From Hyaloscypha bicolor E (lineage: Eukaryota; Ascomycota; Leotiomycetes; Helotiales; Hyaloscyphaceae), in NCBI RefSeq assembly GCF_002865645.1, contig NW_020194691.1:1178001-1242000 (forward strand): 64,000 nt of DNA, read 5' to 3'. Both the position numbers and the translations under genes were made by a program. Below, piece by piece: positions 47,601-58,900 of the stretch. Numbering within the stretch: position 1 is the stretch's first letter; every line of letters begins with the position of its first letter. The notes under the pieces are model-generated. The model did no database searches. It had not been told where the DNA came from and saw only the letters and a list, made by a program, of their open reading frames with translations.

Positions 47601-49795
47601 ATTATAAATATAAAGTATTTATTAGAAATAATAAGATAATTAGTAAGATTATTAAAGTAAATCCCTAGCTTATTTATATTAGCTAAGCTAAGTAAAAATA
47701 AAGTTTTTATAAATATAATATAGAATTATATTTACCTAATTAATATTCTTATTATTATAAATCTAATAAAAAATATAGATCTAATACTAAACTAGATATT
47801 AATTTAATTTTTAGTAATTTTATTAAATTAGATATTACTATTAGTTTATTATAAAGCTTGGAATTAGTTAGAACTAGTAATTAAGAATCTAGAAGCTCTA
47901 ATATTAATTATAATTTCATAAAAGTAATAAATATTATATCTTAATATACTATTAATTATAAATATCTAGATATCTTTTATTTATTTAATAAGTTCTAAGA
48001 TATAGTTTTTACTTATTATCTAATATATAAGAAAAAGAAATATAAGATTATCTATAAGAGTATTAGTTATAGAAATAGTAGAAGCAGGGGCTATAGAAGT
48101 AGCTAGGAAGTTCTTAATAGAAATAAAATAAGAATTAAAATAATATTCTTTTTTTATTTTTATTTCTACTAGTAAAGCTTTAAAAGTATTATTTACTAGT
48201 TTGTCTTTATTACTCTTATTATTCTTTTCTTTTTCGAATTCGGTAATATATTATATATAAGTATTACTAAAGCATTTATTAAAGTTATAGGTATTTCGAG
48301 ATCTAAATTAGTAAATATTTCTATTCTTAAATCGAGCCTTCTTAGCCTTTTATTTCTCTAGTATATGCTTTTATAAGTAGTATTTGGGTCTCTTATATAT
48401 AAAACACGACTTTAAGATATAATTATTATAATTATAGGACTTAGAATAATTATTACGAGTTCCAAAATTATAACTAGATCCGTATTAATAATTTCCGAAC
48501 GAGTAGTAATTTAGAAAGTTTTAGAAATAGTATTATTAATTAGTAAAGAGAATCTCGGTATTAATCTATTATTTCTTCTTATAAATAATAATAAATAATT
48601 AGAACTTATTAATAAATTAGTTAAGATTAGGAAAAGAATCCGAGACTATATATTAATATACTAGTATACCTTAATAAGAAATAATAATCTTATTATATAG
48701 AAATTTAGTATTTTATAAAACAGGTATTAGTTTATATTATAATTTATATAAGTTATTAATTAGTAACTAGATAAGTTTAAATATTATCTTTTTAGGATAT
48801 TAAGCTATTATAATTACTATTATAATAATATTTTACTTATCTAAGTTTTAATATTAGAAACTAGAGCCTTTAAAAAAGCTATAAATATTTATATAGGCCT
48901 CTTTATATATATATTAAGAGAGCTAGTTATTATAAAAGTAATTTTATATTAATTCCTTTAATATAATAGAAAAAGCTCTTACTAATATCTCTTATAAAAG
49001 CTTTATATATTAGTAAATATTAAGGAAAATAGCGAGTTTTTAGTCGAAATTACTATTAGTTTTATTATATTTCTATATCTCGATATATATCTTTATTATT
49101 TCTTTAATTAACTTTATAGTAAGAGAGCTAGCTAAAGAATTATTTAAAAGTAATAAAAATCCATTATTACTAGCTTTTTATAATCTAGTACTAGTAGAAA
49201 TAATTATAAGTAATAAAGAAATATAAGTAATAATTAGTTTAGTTTATTAATTTCTTATAATACTATTATTAAAAAATATATATAATAAGGTAATAGGGCC
49301 TATATTAAAATCTAGTCTAGTAATAATAATATTAGTTATAGTCTAGATATATTATTCTTCTTCCTAAATAGTATTAACTAAGAATTATATAATAGTAAAT
49401 CCCTTATTATTTTATTTAATATAAATATTACTATATTATAAAATAGCTCGTAATTTATATAATATATATTAATCTAGATAATTAAATACTTTAAAATTAA
49501 AATTACTAAAATTCTCTTTAAATAACTCCCAGAGATTATTATTAGTTAATTTCTTTACCTTATACTAAAATAGTCTAGTATTAAGGTAATTCAGAACTTT
49601 CTTATTACTATAGGTAATTAGGTTAATACCGCCTTTTTATTTCTTTACTTATATATATTTATTCTATAGTTCCGCTATATTAAATTCCTAGAGCCAAGCC
49701 CTTCTTAATATATATATAATTTATAATAAAAGAAGTTTAAAAATAAAGTAATTTATAATAAGTTTATAAAAAGAATTTAGTAATAAAAATATTTA

Positions 49796-49930
49796 GATAT
49801 CTAGTTTAGATACTAGATATCTAGTTCAGATATCTAATTAAGATACTAGATACCTAATTAAGATACCAGATATCTAATTAAGATACTAAATACCTGATTT
49901 AGATATTAGATATCCCAGATACCTAGAAAT
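49796..49930. repeat. AGATATCTAATTAAGATAC-type tandem repeat
   Basis: Imperfect units of about 18-20 bp in the 5' untranslated part of the inner copia element. The AGATAC/GATATC core resembles a repeat at 53945-54075 in the outer element and words in the gypsy LTR start. Confidence 0.6.
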
Positions 49931-50274
49931 ATTAAGGGTATTAAAATAAATATTTCGCTCTTAAATATTTCGTCTATAATAAGAATTTAAGAAGTAAAAT
50001 ATTATAATTCCGGAAGAATCTAAAGCTCAAAGAACTCAATTTAATAATAAAATTAAAATAATAATTAAAAAGTTTTAAAGGTATATATAAGATATATATT
50101 CTAGAGAAAATATCCTATAAATACAAGTATTATATAAATAGAAAAAATAGTTTCTAAGAAAGTAGTCTTAGGGCTAAAAGAAATTAGTTTTAAAAAATAA
50201 TAAATAGTTAAATAATTAATTAATTAAATAACTAACCGCTTATTAATTAGCAAGAACTAGAGTTTTCTTTCTTA

Positions 50275-50460
50275 GGCCACCGGATACTTTATGAAATTAA
50301 TAAGTAATTTCCTTCTTTAATAAAATAGTTCTTAGTTCTTAGTAAAAGCTAGCTATTTTCTTTTTTAGGCTACCGGATACTTCGTGAAATTAATAAGTAA
50401 TTTCTTCCTTTAATATAAACTAGTTCAATTTTTATTATAGGCTACCGGATATTTTTTTAG
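50275..50460. repeat. GGCTACCGGATACTT repeat in copia leader
   Basis: The word GGC(C/T)ACCGGATA starts at 50275, 50368 and 50440, each followed by related sequence (ATGAAATTAATAAGTAATTT or GTGAAATTAATAAGTAATTT in the first two). They are three imperfect copies between the 5' LTR and gag. Confidence 0.7.
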
Positions 50461-50504
50461 CTTAAAAGATTTTATTCTCTAATCTATATATATAAACTAA
50501 TTAG

Positions 50505-50806
50505 TATTAGTTTACTAGTAATATATAATACTATTATATATTTATAAAATACTATTTATATAAATTAGTAAAGTTATTATTTAGAAATAAGAATTATAAT
50601 ATTATAGTATTAATATATAATCCCTAAATCTACTAAGCTTAAAAAAGTCTAGTTTACTAGTCAAGTTACTAATAAAATACGAGATTATATAATTATATCT
50701 CATATTTTATATTCTATTACTTATATTTTATTACTTATATTCTATTATTTATATCTTATATCCCGTAATTATATATATAATTCCTAAAGAAATAGCTATA
50801 CTAATA
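50505..50806 (-). repeat. 5' LTR of the inner copia element
   Basis: 302 bp, the direct-repeat partner of 44304-44619, with the same TATTAG...CTAATA ends. Confidence 0.88.
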
Positions 50807-53800
50807 AATATAATATTTATTATTTTTATAGAATTATAATTAATACTAAAGCTTTTAGATACTTAATTACTAGTTTTAACTAATTCTAAACTCTTTAGTA
50901 AACTAATAATAATATTAAACTTAATAAAACTATTAAAGATTAAATTAATATCTAGTTTAATATTAGATTTATATCTTTTATTAGATCTATAATAATAAAT
51001 ATACTAATTAAATAAGTATAATTTTATATTATATTTTTAAAAAATTTATTTTTATTTAGCTTAATTAATATAAATAAGCTAGAGATCTATTTTAATAATT
51101 TTACTAATTATCTTATTACTTTTATTATAAATTATATATTTATAATATAATATTTTAAATACTTTTTCTTATTTTAAAATACTATATTATAAGACTTTAT
51201 TTCCGAAACTTTTATTTATAACTCTTACTTTTTTATAAAAATTAAATTATAATATTTATATTATTATTTTAGTTATTTATTTATTAGTAAGCTCTAAAAT
51301 ATACTAGAATAAATAAACTATAATATTAATATAAAAGCCCTTAAATACCTTATAAAGTATTATAAGTAATACCAGAAATATAGCTAATTACCTAAATAAT
51401 TCAAGTTTAATTTAAGAAATAATATTAGCTTTAATTATTTTATTATTATTAATATTTTTTATATTTCTAGTAAGTTTATATTTTATATTATTAATAAAAA
51501 TACTCGATATTAAACTAGTTAATAGCTCTAGAATATTAGTATAATATATATCTAAAATATACTTAAATAGTATTAGATTAATAATTATTTAGGCTTTTCT
51601 AATTAGATTATAATAGATACTAGAAAGTAGTTTACTTAATTTATAAATACTATAGGAACTAAGATTAAGATTATTTCTATAAAAGCTTATAATTCTATTA
51701 GAATTATAAAATACTATTATAGCCTAATCTAATATATTTATCTTATTATTATAACTAAAGTTAATAGAATTAATAAGAATACTATATTTTAAATAGCTTT
51801 TAAGGCTATTAATAACTTTATAAGTCTTAATAATATTATTTTAATTTTTTTTAGTTTATAGTACTTTATTTTAAATAACTAAATATAATATTTTATTACT
51901 TATTATATTATAATAATTAGTAATATTTAAGAAAGTAATAATAGAAATTCAGAAGCTTTAAGCTAGATATTAAATTATAAATACTTTAAATACCCAAAAT
52001 AGTTCTAGTATTACTAATATTTATAAACTATTTCTAAATTCAAATATTCTTATTTAATATAAAATAAATACTAATTAATCTAATAACTAGAATAAACTAT
52101 ATAAGCTAGTAGCTATTAATAGAGAGAACTATATACTAGCTTTATTATATAGTAATATTATCTTTTATTTAATTTCTATAAAGCCCTTTTATATAAGAAA
52201 TATTAAAGTTATTACTAATAGCCCTAAACCTAAACCTATTCTCGAATCTAATAATAAAGTTAAAGGTAATATAAATATAATTTCTTTTATAATTCCTATT
52301 ATTTTACTAAAATATAATAAAGAATACTCTTATAAGATCCCGGATATTATAGTATTTCTATAGAATAATAAACTATATAAGAATTCTTATTAAGTTAAAA
52401 TTACTAGTTTCCTAAAAAAGAATATATTTAAGGTTATTTTTAAATCTTAGATATTAAAGAAAATATATATCTTTAATTCCCGGTTTATTAATAAAATTAA
52501 GAATAAAAATATAAAGAAAGAGTTTAAGAAATCGAGACTAGTTATTTAGGCTTATAATAATAGTAAGAAATATATAATATTAATATAATTACTTATTATT
52601 TAATATATTAGCTAGAGAATTATTTTTAATATTATTATTATAATAATAAATATTATAAAGCTATATTTATATAATATCTTATAAGCTTATATCTAATTAA
52701 TAATCTTACTCAATTATAATTTTTATATTAATCTATTTTATAAACTTACTAGAGAACTAAATCTAAATAATAATTTAGTTCTAAAAATTATAAAACTATT
52801 ATATAATATACTAGAAGCTAGGAACTACTAATTTAAGACTTATTATTCCTATTATATTAATAAGCTTTTTATAAAATAATTAATTTATAATTCTTGCCTT
52901 TTCTATAATAAGTAATTCTTTAGAATTATTAGCCTTTAAACTAATAATACCCTATTTATTAGAAATAATAATTTTATAAAAACAAAATAATTAAAGTTTT
53001 AAGAGACTAAGTTCTTGGCTAAAAAGTATAAATACCTTACTATTAATTATAATTTCAAGTTTAATAAAGATATTATTTATATAAATATTACTAGAATTAT
53101 TTTTATATAAAAATACTAGTATAAAAATCTCTAAATTATTTTTATAAAAAATACTACTATTATAAATAATAGAAATACTATTTATTAGGATCTTTTTATT
53201 AAGAACTAATATATTACCTAATATACTAGAAAAATATATATTATATTAGTTTATTAACTAGAAGCTTTATATAACTTATTAATTATTATATAAGCTATTA
53301 AATTCTTAGAAACTAATATAAAGATATTTAATAATAAATTAAGAATATTACTAGAGAACTAAGATTTATAAAGCTAATAAAAAAGTTCTTATATTTAATT
53401 ATTTTTATAAATACTTTATTTATAAATAATAGAGATCTCTTTTCCTAAATTAGATATATTCTAATTCTAGTAAATAGAACTAGATATACTAATATTATTT
53501 ACTAGTTCTTTACTAAATATAAGAAAGTTACTAGAAGTATTCTAGCTTTATAACTTTATAATATAGCTTATAGTTTTAATATAGATATTTTAGTTAAATC
53601 TATAATTAATAAAATACTAGAAATAGAACTACTACTAATTATTTATATAAATTTAAAGTTATTATATAAATACTTTATTAAATTAGATATTACTTGAGAG
53701 AAATATTTAGTAATTAATATAATATATCTTTACTAGATATATAAATAATAAGAGATTATAGAAATTAAGTAAATTAAGAAAGAATTAAATTCTACTAATT

Positions 53801-53944
53801 TTATAATAAAATTAAAACTATTAAATACCTTTAAATACCTTATTAATATAAATACTATATAATTAGATATAGAGAAATAAGTTAAATATAAATAGAATAG
53901 GAAATAAATATATAAAATAAGAAAATATATATAGAGATTTCCTT

Positions 53945-54080
53945 AATATCTAGTATTTAAATATCTAATATCTAAATATCTAGTATCTAGTATCTAAGTA
54001 TCTAGTACTAGGCCGGATTAGGAAATTGAGTATCTGGGTATCTAGTATCTAGTATCTAAATATCTAGTACTAGACTAGAT
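53945..54080. repeat. TATCTAGTATCTAAG-type tandem repeat in copia 3' leader
   Basis: A run of TATCTAGTATCTA units broken by TACTAGGCCGGATTAGG and TACTAGACTAGATTAGA. The inner copy lacks most of these units at the matching place (about 44670-44690), so the array varies between copies. Confidence 0.65.
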
Positions 54081-54292
54081 TAGAGAATATAAATATATAA
54101 AATAGGAAAATATTATAAAAAGGGAAATTATATATAAAAGGCCACAGCCTTTAATATATAACTAAAACCTTAAAAGTAATATAGATATATAAAGTATTTG
54201 GGAAATCTAATATTAGGCCGAATTAGGGAATTTATATATAATTAAAGAAAAGTACTATTTTCTGTTTTTTAAGTTTTTTAGAAAGTTTCTAG

Positions 54293-54565
54293 TATTAGTA
54301 TAGCTATAATTATTAATAGTTATATAATATAGTTATATAATATAGAAATAACTAGAAGTAATAGGATATAAGTAATAATTATATAATCTCGTATTATATT
54401 AGTAATTTAACTAGTAGCTAGTTCTTATTAAACTTAATAGATTTAGGAATTATATATTAATACTATAATACTATAATTCCTATTTCTAAATAATAACTTT
54501 ACTAACTTATATAAATAGTATTTTATAATTATATAATAGTATTATATATTTTTAGTAAACTAATA
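54293..54565 (+). repeat. 3' LTR of the outer copia element
   Basis: 273 bp, an inverted match of the inner element's LTRs, with TATTAG...CTAATA ends. Shorter because it has fewer tandem units. It marks the right end of the nested structure. Confidence 0.85.
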
Positions 54566-55340
54566 TTATTAAAAGCTTTAAGAATACTAAAAGCTTTTCT
54601 TAAAAGCCTTCTAATTATATATATACTTCTAGAAATTAATTTTCCTAATATTCCTTAATTACTAATAAAGCCTTAATTAATTATACTTTTCCTTTCTACT
54701 AAATTAACTATTTCCTTACTTTTAAAATAATAATCTCCTAAGAAAACTATAAGACAGAAAACAAAAAGAATAAAGAAGCTAGTTAATAAGATAATTAAGC
54801 CTCTAGAAATTATTATTACTAGAAGAAAAAGAAATAAAAGAAGGCTATTTTATAATAAGATTCTTATAAAGGCTCTAGCTAATTAGAAAAAAAATATAAG
54901 ATTTACTATATAATAGCAAATTCAATTAATATTTGAGCTTTTATAATAAAAAAATCGAATAGTACCTAAATTATAATTAAATATTTAAGTAATATAAGCA
55001 ATTCTTTATTTCAAGAATTAGATACTTAAATTTAGGCTTATTACTTTATTAAATACAAGTTACTACTTCTTATCCCAAAGAAAATTTAATAAGAAATATT
55101 ATTATAATAATATAAAAAACCTTCTAATATACTCTCTTATATTAAGCTATATATTACTAAAGAATTTAGAATATTATATAAGATATTTAATTAATTATAT
55201 AGAAATTAGTAAGAGATAGAGATAGTAGAATAAAATTTAGTAGAAAAATACTAAAAATACTACTAAATTAATGATTTTAGTAATACCATATAATTTTAAA
55301 GTAATATATAGCCATTAGGGGATTGAGAATACTATAAAGT
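54566..55340. other. AT-rich RIP-degraded stretch right of the copia nest
   Basis: A basic coding-like frame on + (patch KLVNKIIKPLEIIITRRKRN near 54765-54835) with TAR stops suggests a lost gene or transposase. I cannot name it. Confidence 0.4.
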
Positions 55341-55904
55341 ATTAGTATTTAATAGGAATTAAGATTTTAATTTTTGGGCGGTTGAGTAGTTTGGGCGGTT
55401 GGCCAGTGAAACCTTCTACCCCCTGAGGCACCAAAAACCGCTTCCTGAGGCACCCAAAGGCACCCAGTTTTCTGTGACAACATGTCAGCCTTCCAACAAA
55501 ACCTAACCTTTCTGCGCCTTCTCGTGCCACAACACAGGAACATTCCTTCGATCACGCCCTCTCCCTCGCTGAAAGCTACTTTTGTTAATCATTATTTGGC
55601 TTATAAACTCCGGCCATTCTAATAGCAACTGTCTTAAAACGGGCCATCTACATTCGACAGTCGAGTTGAAAAACGCGGCCTAAATCGATAGACCATTCCC
55701 TAGGACGTACATGCGTCCAACGCAATACAAGAAGGCTTCCACTTCAGTAGGATCACAACGTCCTCGATCCTTCGTTGGAGTCGCGACTAGCTTCTCTAAG
55801 CAAAAGCTCACTTGCTAGAAGACTGTCTCATCAGGCTCCACCCAACCTCCCAAGCCGGTTTACCATAGGACTGTCTTAGAAGAAAGGGAGGTGCGATTTT
55901 GAAT
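55341..55904 (+). promoter_or_regulatory. Upstream region of the TPR-CHAT gene
   Basis: Sharp return to normal composition near 55360. The first 200 bp holds a GGGCGGTT direct repeat (about 55374-55401) and a CCTGAGGCACC repeat (about 55422-55455), which look like a fragment of some dispersed repeat. A TATA-like CTTATAAACT at about 55600-55610 lies 295 bp before the start codon. No minus-strand gene is supported. Confidence 0.4.
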
Positions 55905-58900
55905 ATGGCTCATCTCGAAATCTCGGATTCGAGGTGTCGGACAATAAGACTGGAATCATCTGTGGCTATGACGGACACAATGGTTAGTGGTACTGAGAGG
56001 GAGAATCTCGAGATGGCCATTCAAGCTGCTAGAATAGCGGTTAACAAAACGCCAAAACGACACACAGATCGAGCCCAACGCTTGACCGAACTTGGGATTC
56101 TTCTAGCCAATCAATATTCTACGACGGACGCTATGCCTGACCTCGAAGAGGTCATTCAAGTAAAAAGTCAATCTATTGACATAACTCCTAAGGCACTACG
56201 TCAAGCTATACATTTGAGCGACCTGGCCAGTCTACTGAAGCACCGATATATCCTCACGGGGAAAATATTCGATCTCGATGAAGCCATCGAATTAGAAAGA
56301 AGTGCTCTCGATATTACTCTGAATGGTTTCGATCAAGTTGTAATTTTGGAAGAGCTGGAAGATATGCTTCACTTGCGGTACAAGAGAGCATTACTACTAG
56401 TAGATATTGAGGGAGCTATGCAAGCTAGCAAAAGAGTGGATCCTAGTTTCAAAGATCCCGATCAAGTCACACATGTTGATGAAGTGATAGATCAGCAGAG
56501 TGATCTCAGGAACCAAGTGATGGTGGACCTTGAGGAACTCATTCAAGTGTCTAGGTTAGCAGTTAGTTTATTTCCAAATGACTCGGCGGTTCGGTCAGAC
56601 TGGTTGAATGCTCTGGGCGCTCGATATTACGATCGCTACTGCGAAACAGATGCCATGGACGATCTTGAAGAAGCTATTCGATCTGCTAGACAAGCACTCG
56701 ATTTAGTGCTCGATGGCACGACTCCTGTCTCTCTGCTAAGAAACCTGTCAATTTTTCTTGGCAAGCGTAACCTCAAGACAAAAGCGAGAGCCGATATCGA
56801 AGAGGCTGTTCAATTAGCAAGACAAGCTGTTGGGAGAGCTTCTGAGAAGTTGAATATGCATTTGGCAAGCTTTGCGGATCTGCTGTTCAGGCTATACCAA
56901 ACGAAAGAGACGTTAACTGACCTTGATGAAGCTATTCACATTGCCAGACAAGCAGTCAATGAAATAAGACAGACTCCCGAGACAAATGTTGCGGCTCCCG
57001 GGGCAAAAATTGAGAATTTAGATTTTCTTGGACATCTACTTCTCGAGCGGTACAAAAAAGCCGGATCGATGGCCGACCTCGACGAATCTATCAAAATGGC
57101 TAGTCAACAAGCTCATATTATATTCTTCAGCAATCGCAGACAGACTTCTGGAGGCTTCCGTTCACTTATGAGCACGTACTGGGCTGAAAAAACAAACGCT
57201 GTAGCCGATTCTGCCCTACTGGCTCAAACGGCTACGCAAGGAGCCATTATTCCTATTGGAAAAGGCATAAATCAAGTTGGGAGTTTGAGTAAGCTTGGAA
57301 ACAGGCTGTACATCCGCTATAGAAAGGCAAGGAAACTGGATGACCTCCTGGAAGTTGTCCAAATTAAGAGGCTTTTAGTTGATATGATGCCTAATAATTC
57401 GGACTTGGCCGACTTGAGCGCCCACCTTGGTGAAGTTTATGACCAGACACAAAGCCCGACCGCGATCAACGAAGCCATCGGAATCTTAACTCAGTTAGTC
57501 GATACAACTAGCAACGACTCAGACCGAGCCACAAATCTTGTTACCCGAGCTGTTCAACTTTCCCGTCGGCACCAGATATCGGGGAACATGGCCGAGCTTG
57601 ACGAGGCCATTGAGGCTAGGACGCAAGCAATTAAAATGATTCCAGATGGCGACCAGCGAAAGGTTGAATATTTACCGGATCTTGGGGCACTGTACTATCG
57701 TAAATACGGCATCACGCGAACAAGGAGCTTTCTGGATGAATCAATTGCCATCAGCAAGAAGGCAGCCAACGCGATGTCGGAAGATGATCCAGATCGAGCA
57801 AAAGCTCTAAGTAATATTTCATACGGCCTGTTACAAAAGTACAAGAGCACAAACGTTTTGACGGACCTGGAGGAGGCCATCAATCTTGGGCGGGAAGCTA
57901 CGGATGCAACGCCCAATGGGTGCCTAAATTGGGAAATTATTTTGGAGAGGCTTGGAATCGGATTGTACCAACGCTATCTGAGAGTAGGTACAATGACAGA
58001 TCTTGAGGAAGCCATTCGACTTGGGAGACAAGCCATGACATTGGTGCAGAAGGTGCTGCCGCTAGATCACAGCCTCTACTATTGGATCAGCCTTGCGTCG
58101 ATGCTATGTGAGCGACATATAAGGACAGGGTCAAAAGCCGACTTCCAGGAGGCTATCAAACTTGTGCGTGAAGCCAGAACTCGAGCTGCAATGTTCCGGC
58201 TCTATCACTTAAACCACACCAGAATTTGTTGCTACTTGGGACTTGGTGACGGATGGGTATTCGGGTTTCCTGATGAGGACAATGCTCCCGGAATCATTGA
58301 AGATATTCGGATGACTTTGGAAGTGACGGCGGAGAATCACCCGAACAAAGCACGGTATTTGAGCAACCTCGCATTTGAACTGAATAGTACAGGATCATTG
58401 GTTGACCTCGACGAAGCTGTCCAGCTTGGACGACAAGCTATCGATATAACGCGAAAAGGTCATTCAGACCTACCATGGCATCTATGTTGTCTGGCAATGG
58501 GGCTCCTCCAACGATTCTGGAAGATAGAGCGCCCGGGCGATCTTGAGGAGGCCGTCAGTCTTGGCCAACGAGCTGTAGACACAGCGACAATTGACCATGA
58601 AGGACGGCCATTCTATCTAGTGGTGCTTGCAAAAGCACTTCACAGCCGGTATTGGGCAACCGGAAGACTGCCTGATCTCTACGAATGCATCAATCTTGGC
58701 CTTCAAGCTTTCAGTCTCTCGCTGGGGAAGTCTCTAGAAGACTACTGCAACCGGTCCTGGTGTGCTTGCAATCTTACGGCGTGGTTTGGTGATAAATATT
58801 TGAGGGAAGGAGCTATGGCCGATCTCGAGCGAGCTATAAAATATCAGCATGATTCTGAGTTAGCTCTGGATGTATTAAAGAACAACATCGCGCTGCTGTC

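Larger units (their letters stand above)
44304..50806 (-). mobile_element. Inner copia LTR retrotransposon, complete but RIP-killed
   Basis: A 6.5-kb element on the minus strand with LTRs at 50505-50806 (5') and 44304-44619 (3'), ends TATTAG...CTAATA, and target duplications gatat (44299-44303) and aatat (50807-50811). The minus-strand order is gag (about 49200-48100), integrase (about 47250-46950, with NTGK-FTNKKF and YNSIGIIEYY in place of VDaGkeF and HNSiGiVERyH), then reverse transcriptase (from about 46250, NSRFINKIKNK and KSRLVI patches). Gag-integrase-RT is the copia order. Nonsense codons throughout. It sits inside another element of the same family in opposite orientation. Confidence 0.9.
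50807..54565 (+). mobile_element. Outer copia element, right part (integrase, RT, RNase H, 3' LTR)
   Basis: This continues the element interrupted at 44303. It reads as copia pol on the plus strand. Integrase core remains lie near 51590-51725. A SRFINKIKNK-like RT start is near 52480, and the DITqAY box reads NIL-stop-AY (about 52655-52690). LLYNILEARNY occupies 52795-52830 (usual PLYGIPEAGnhW), and TNNTLF is at 52940-52957 (usual TDDTL catalytic box, both Asp to Asn). RNase H-like sequence follows to about 53700, then a repeat-rich 3' untranslated part and the 3' LTR. The whole unit is inverted relative to the inner copy. Confidence 0.88.
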
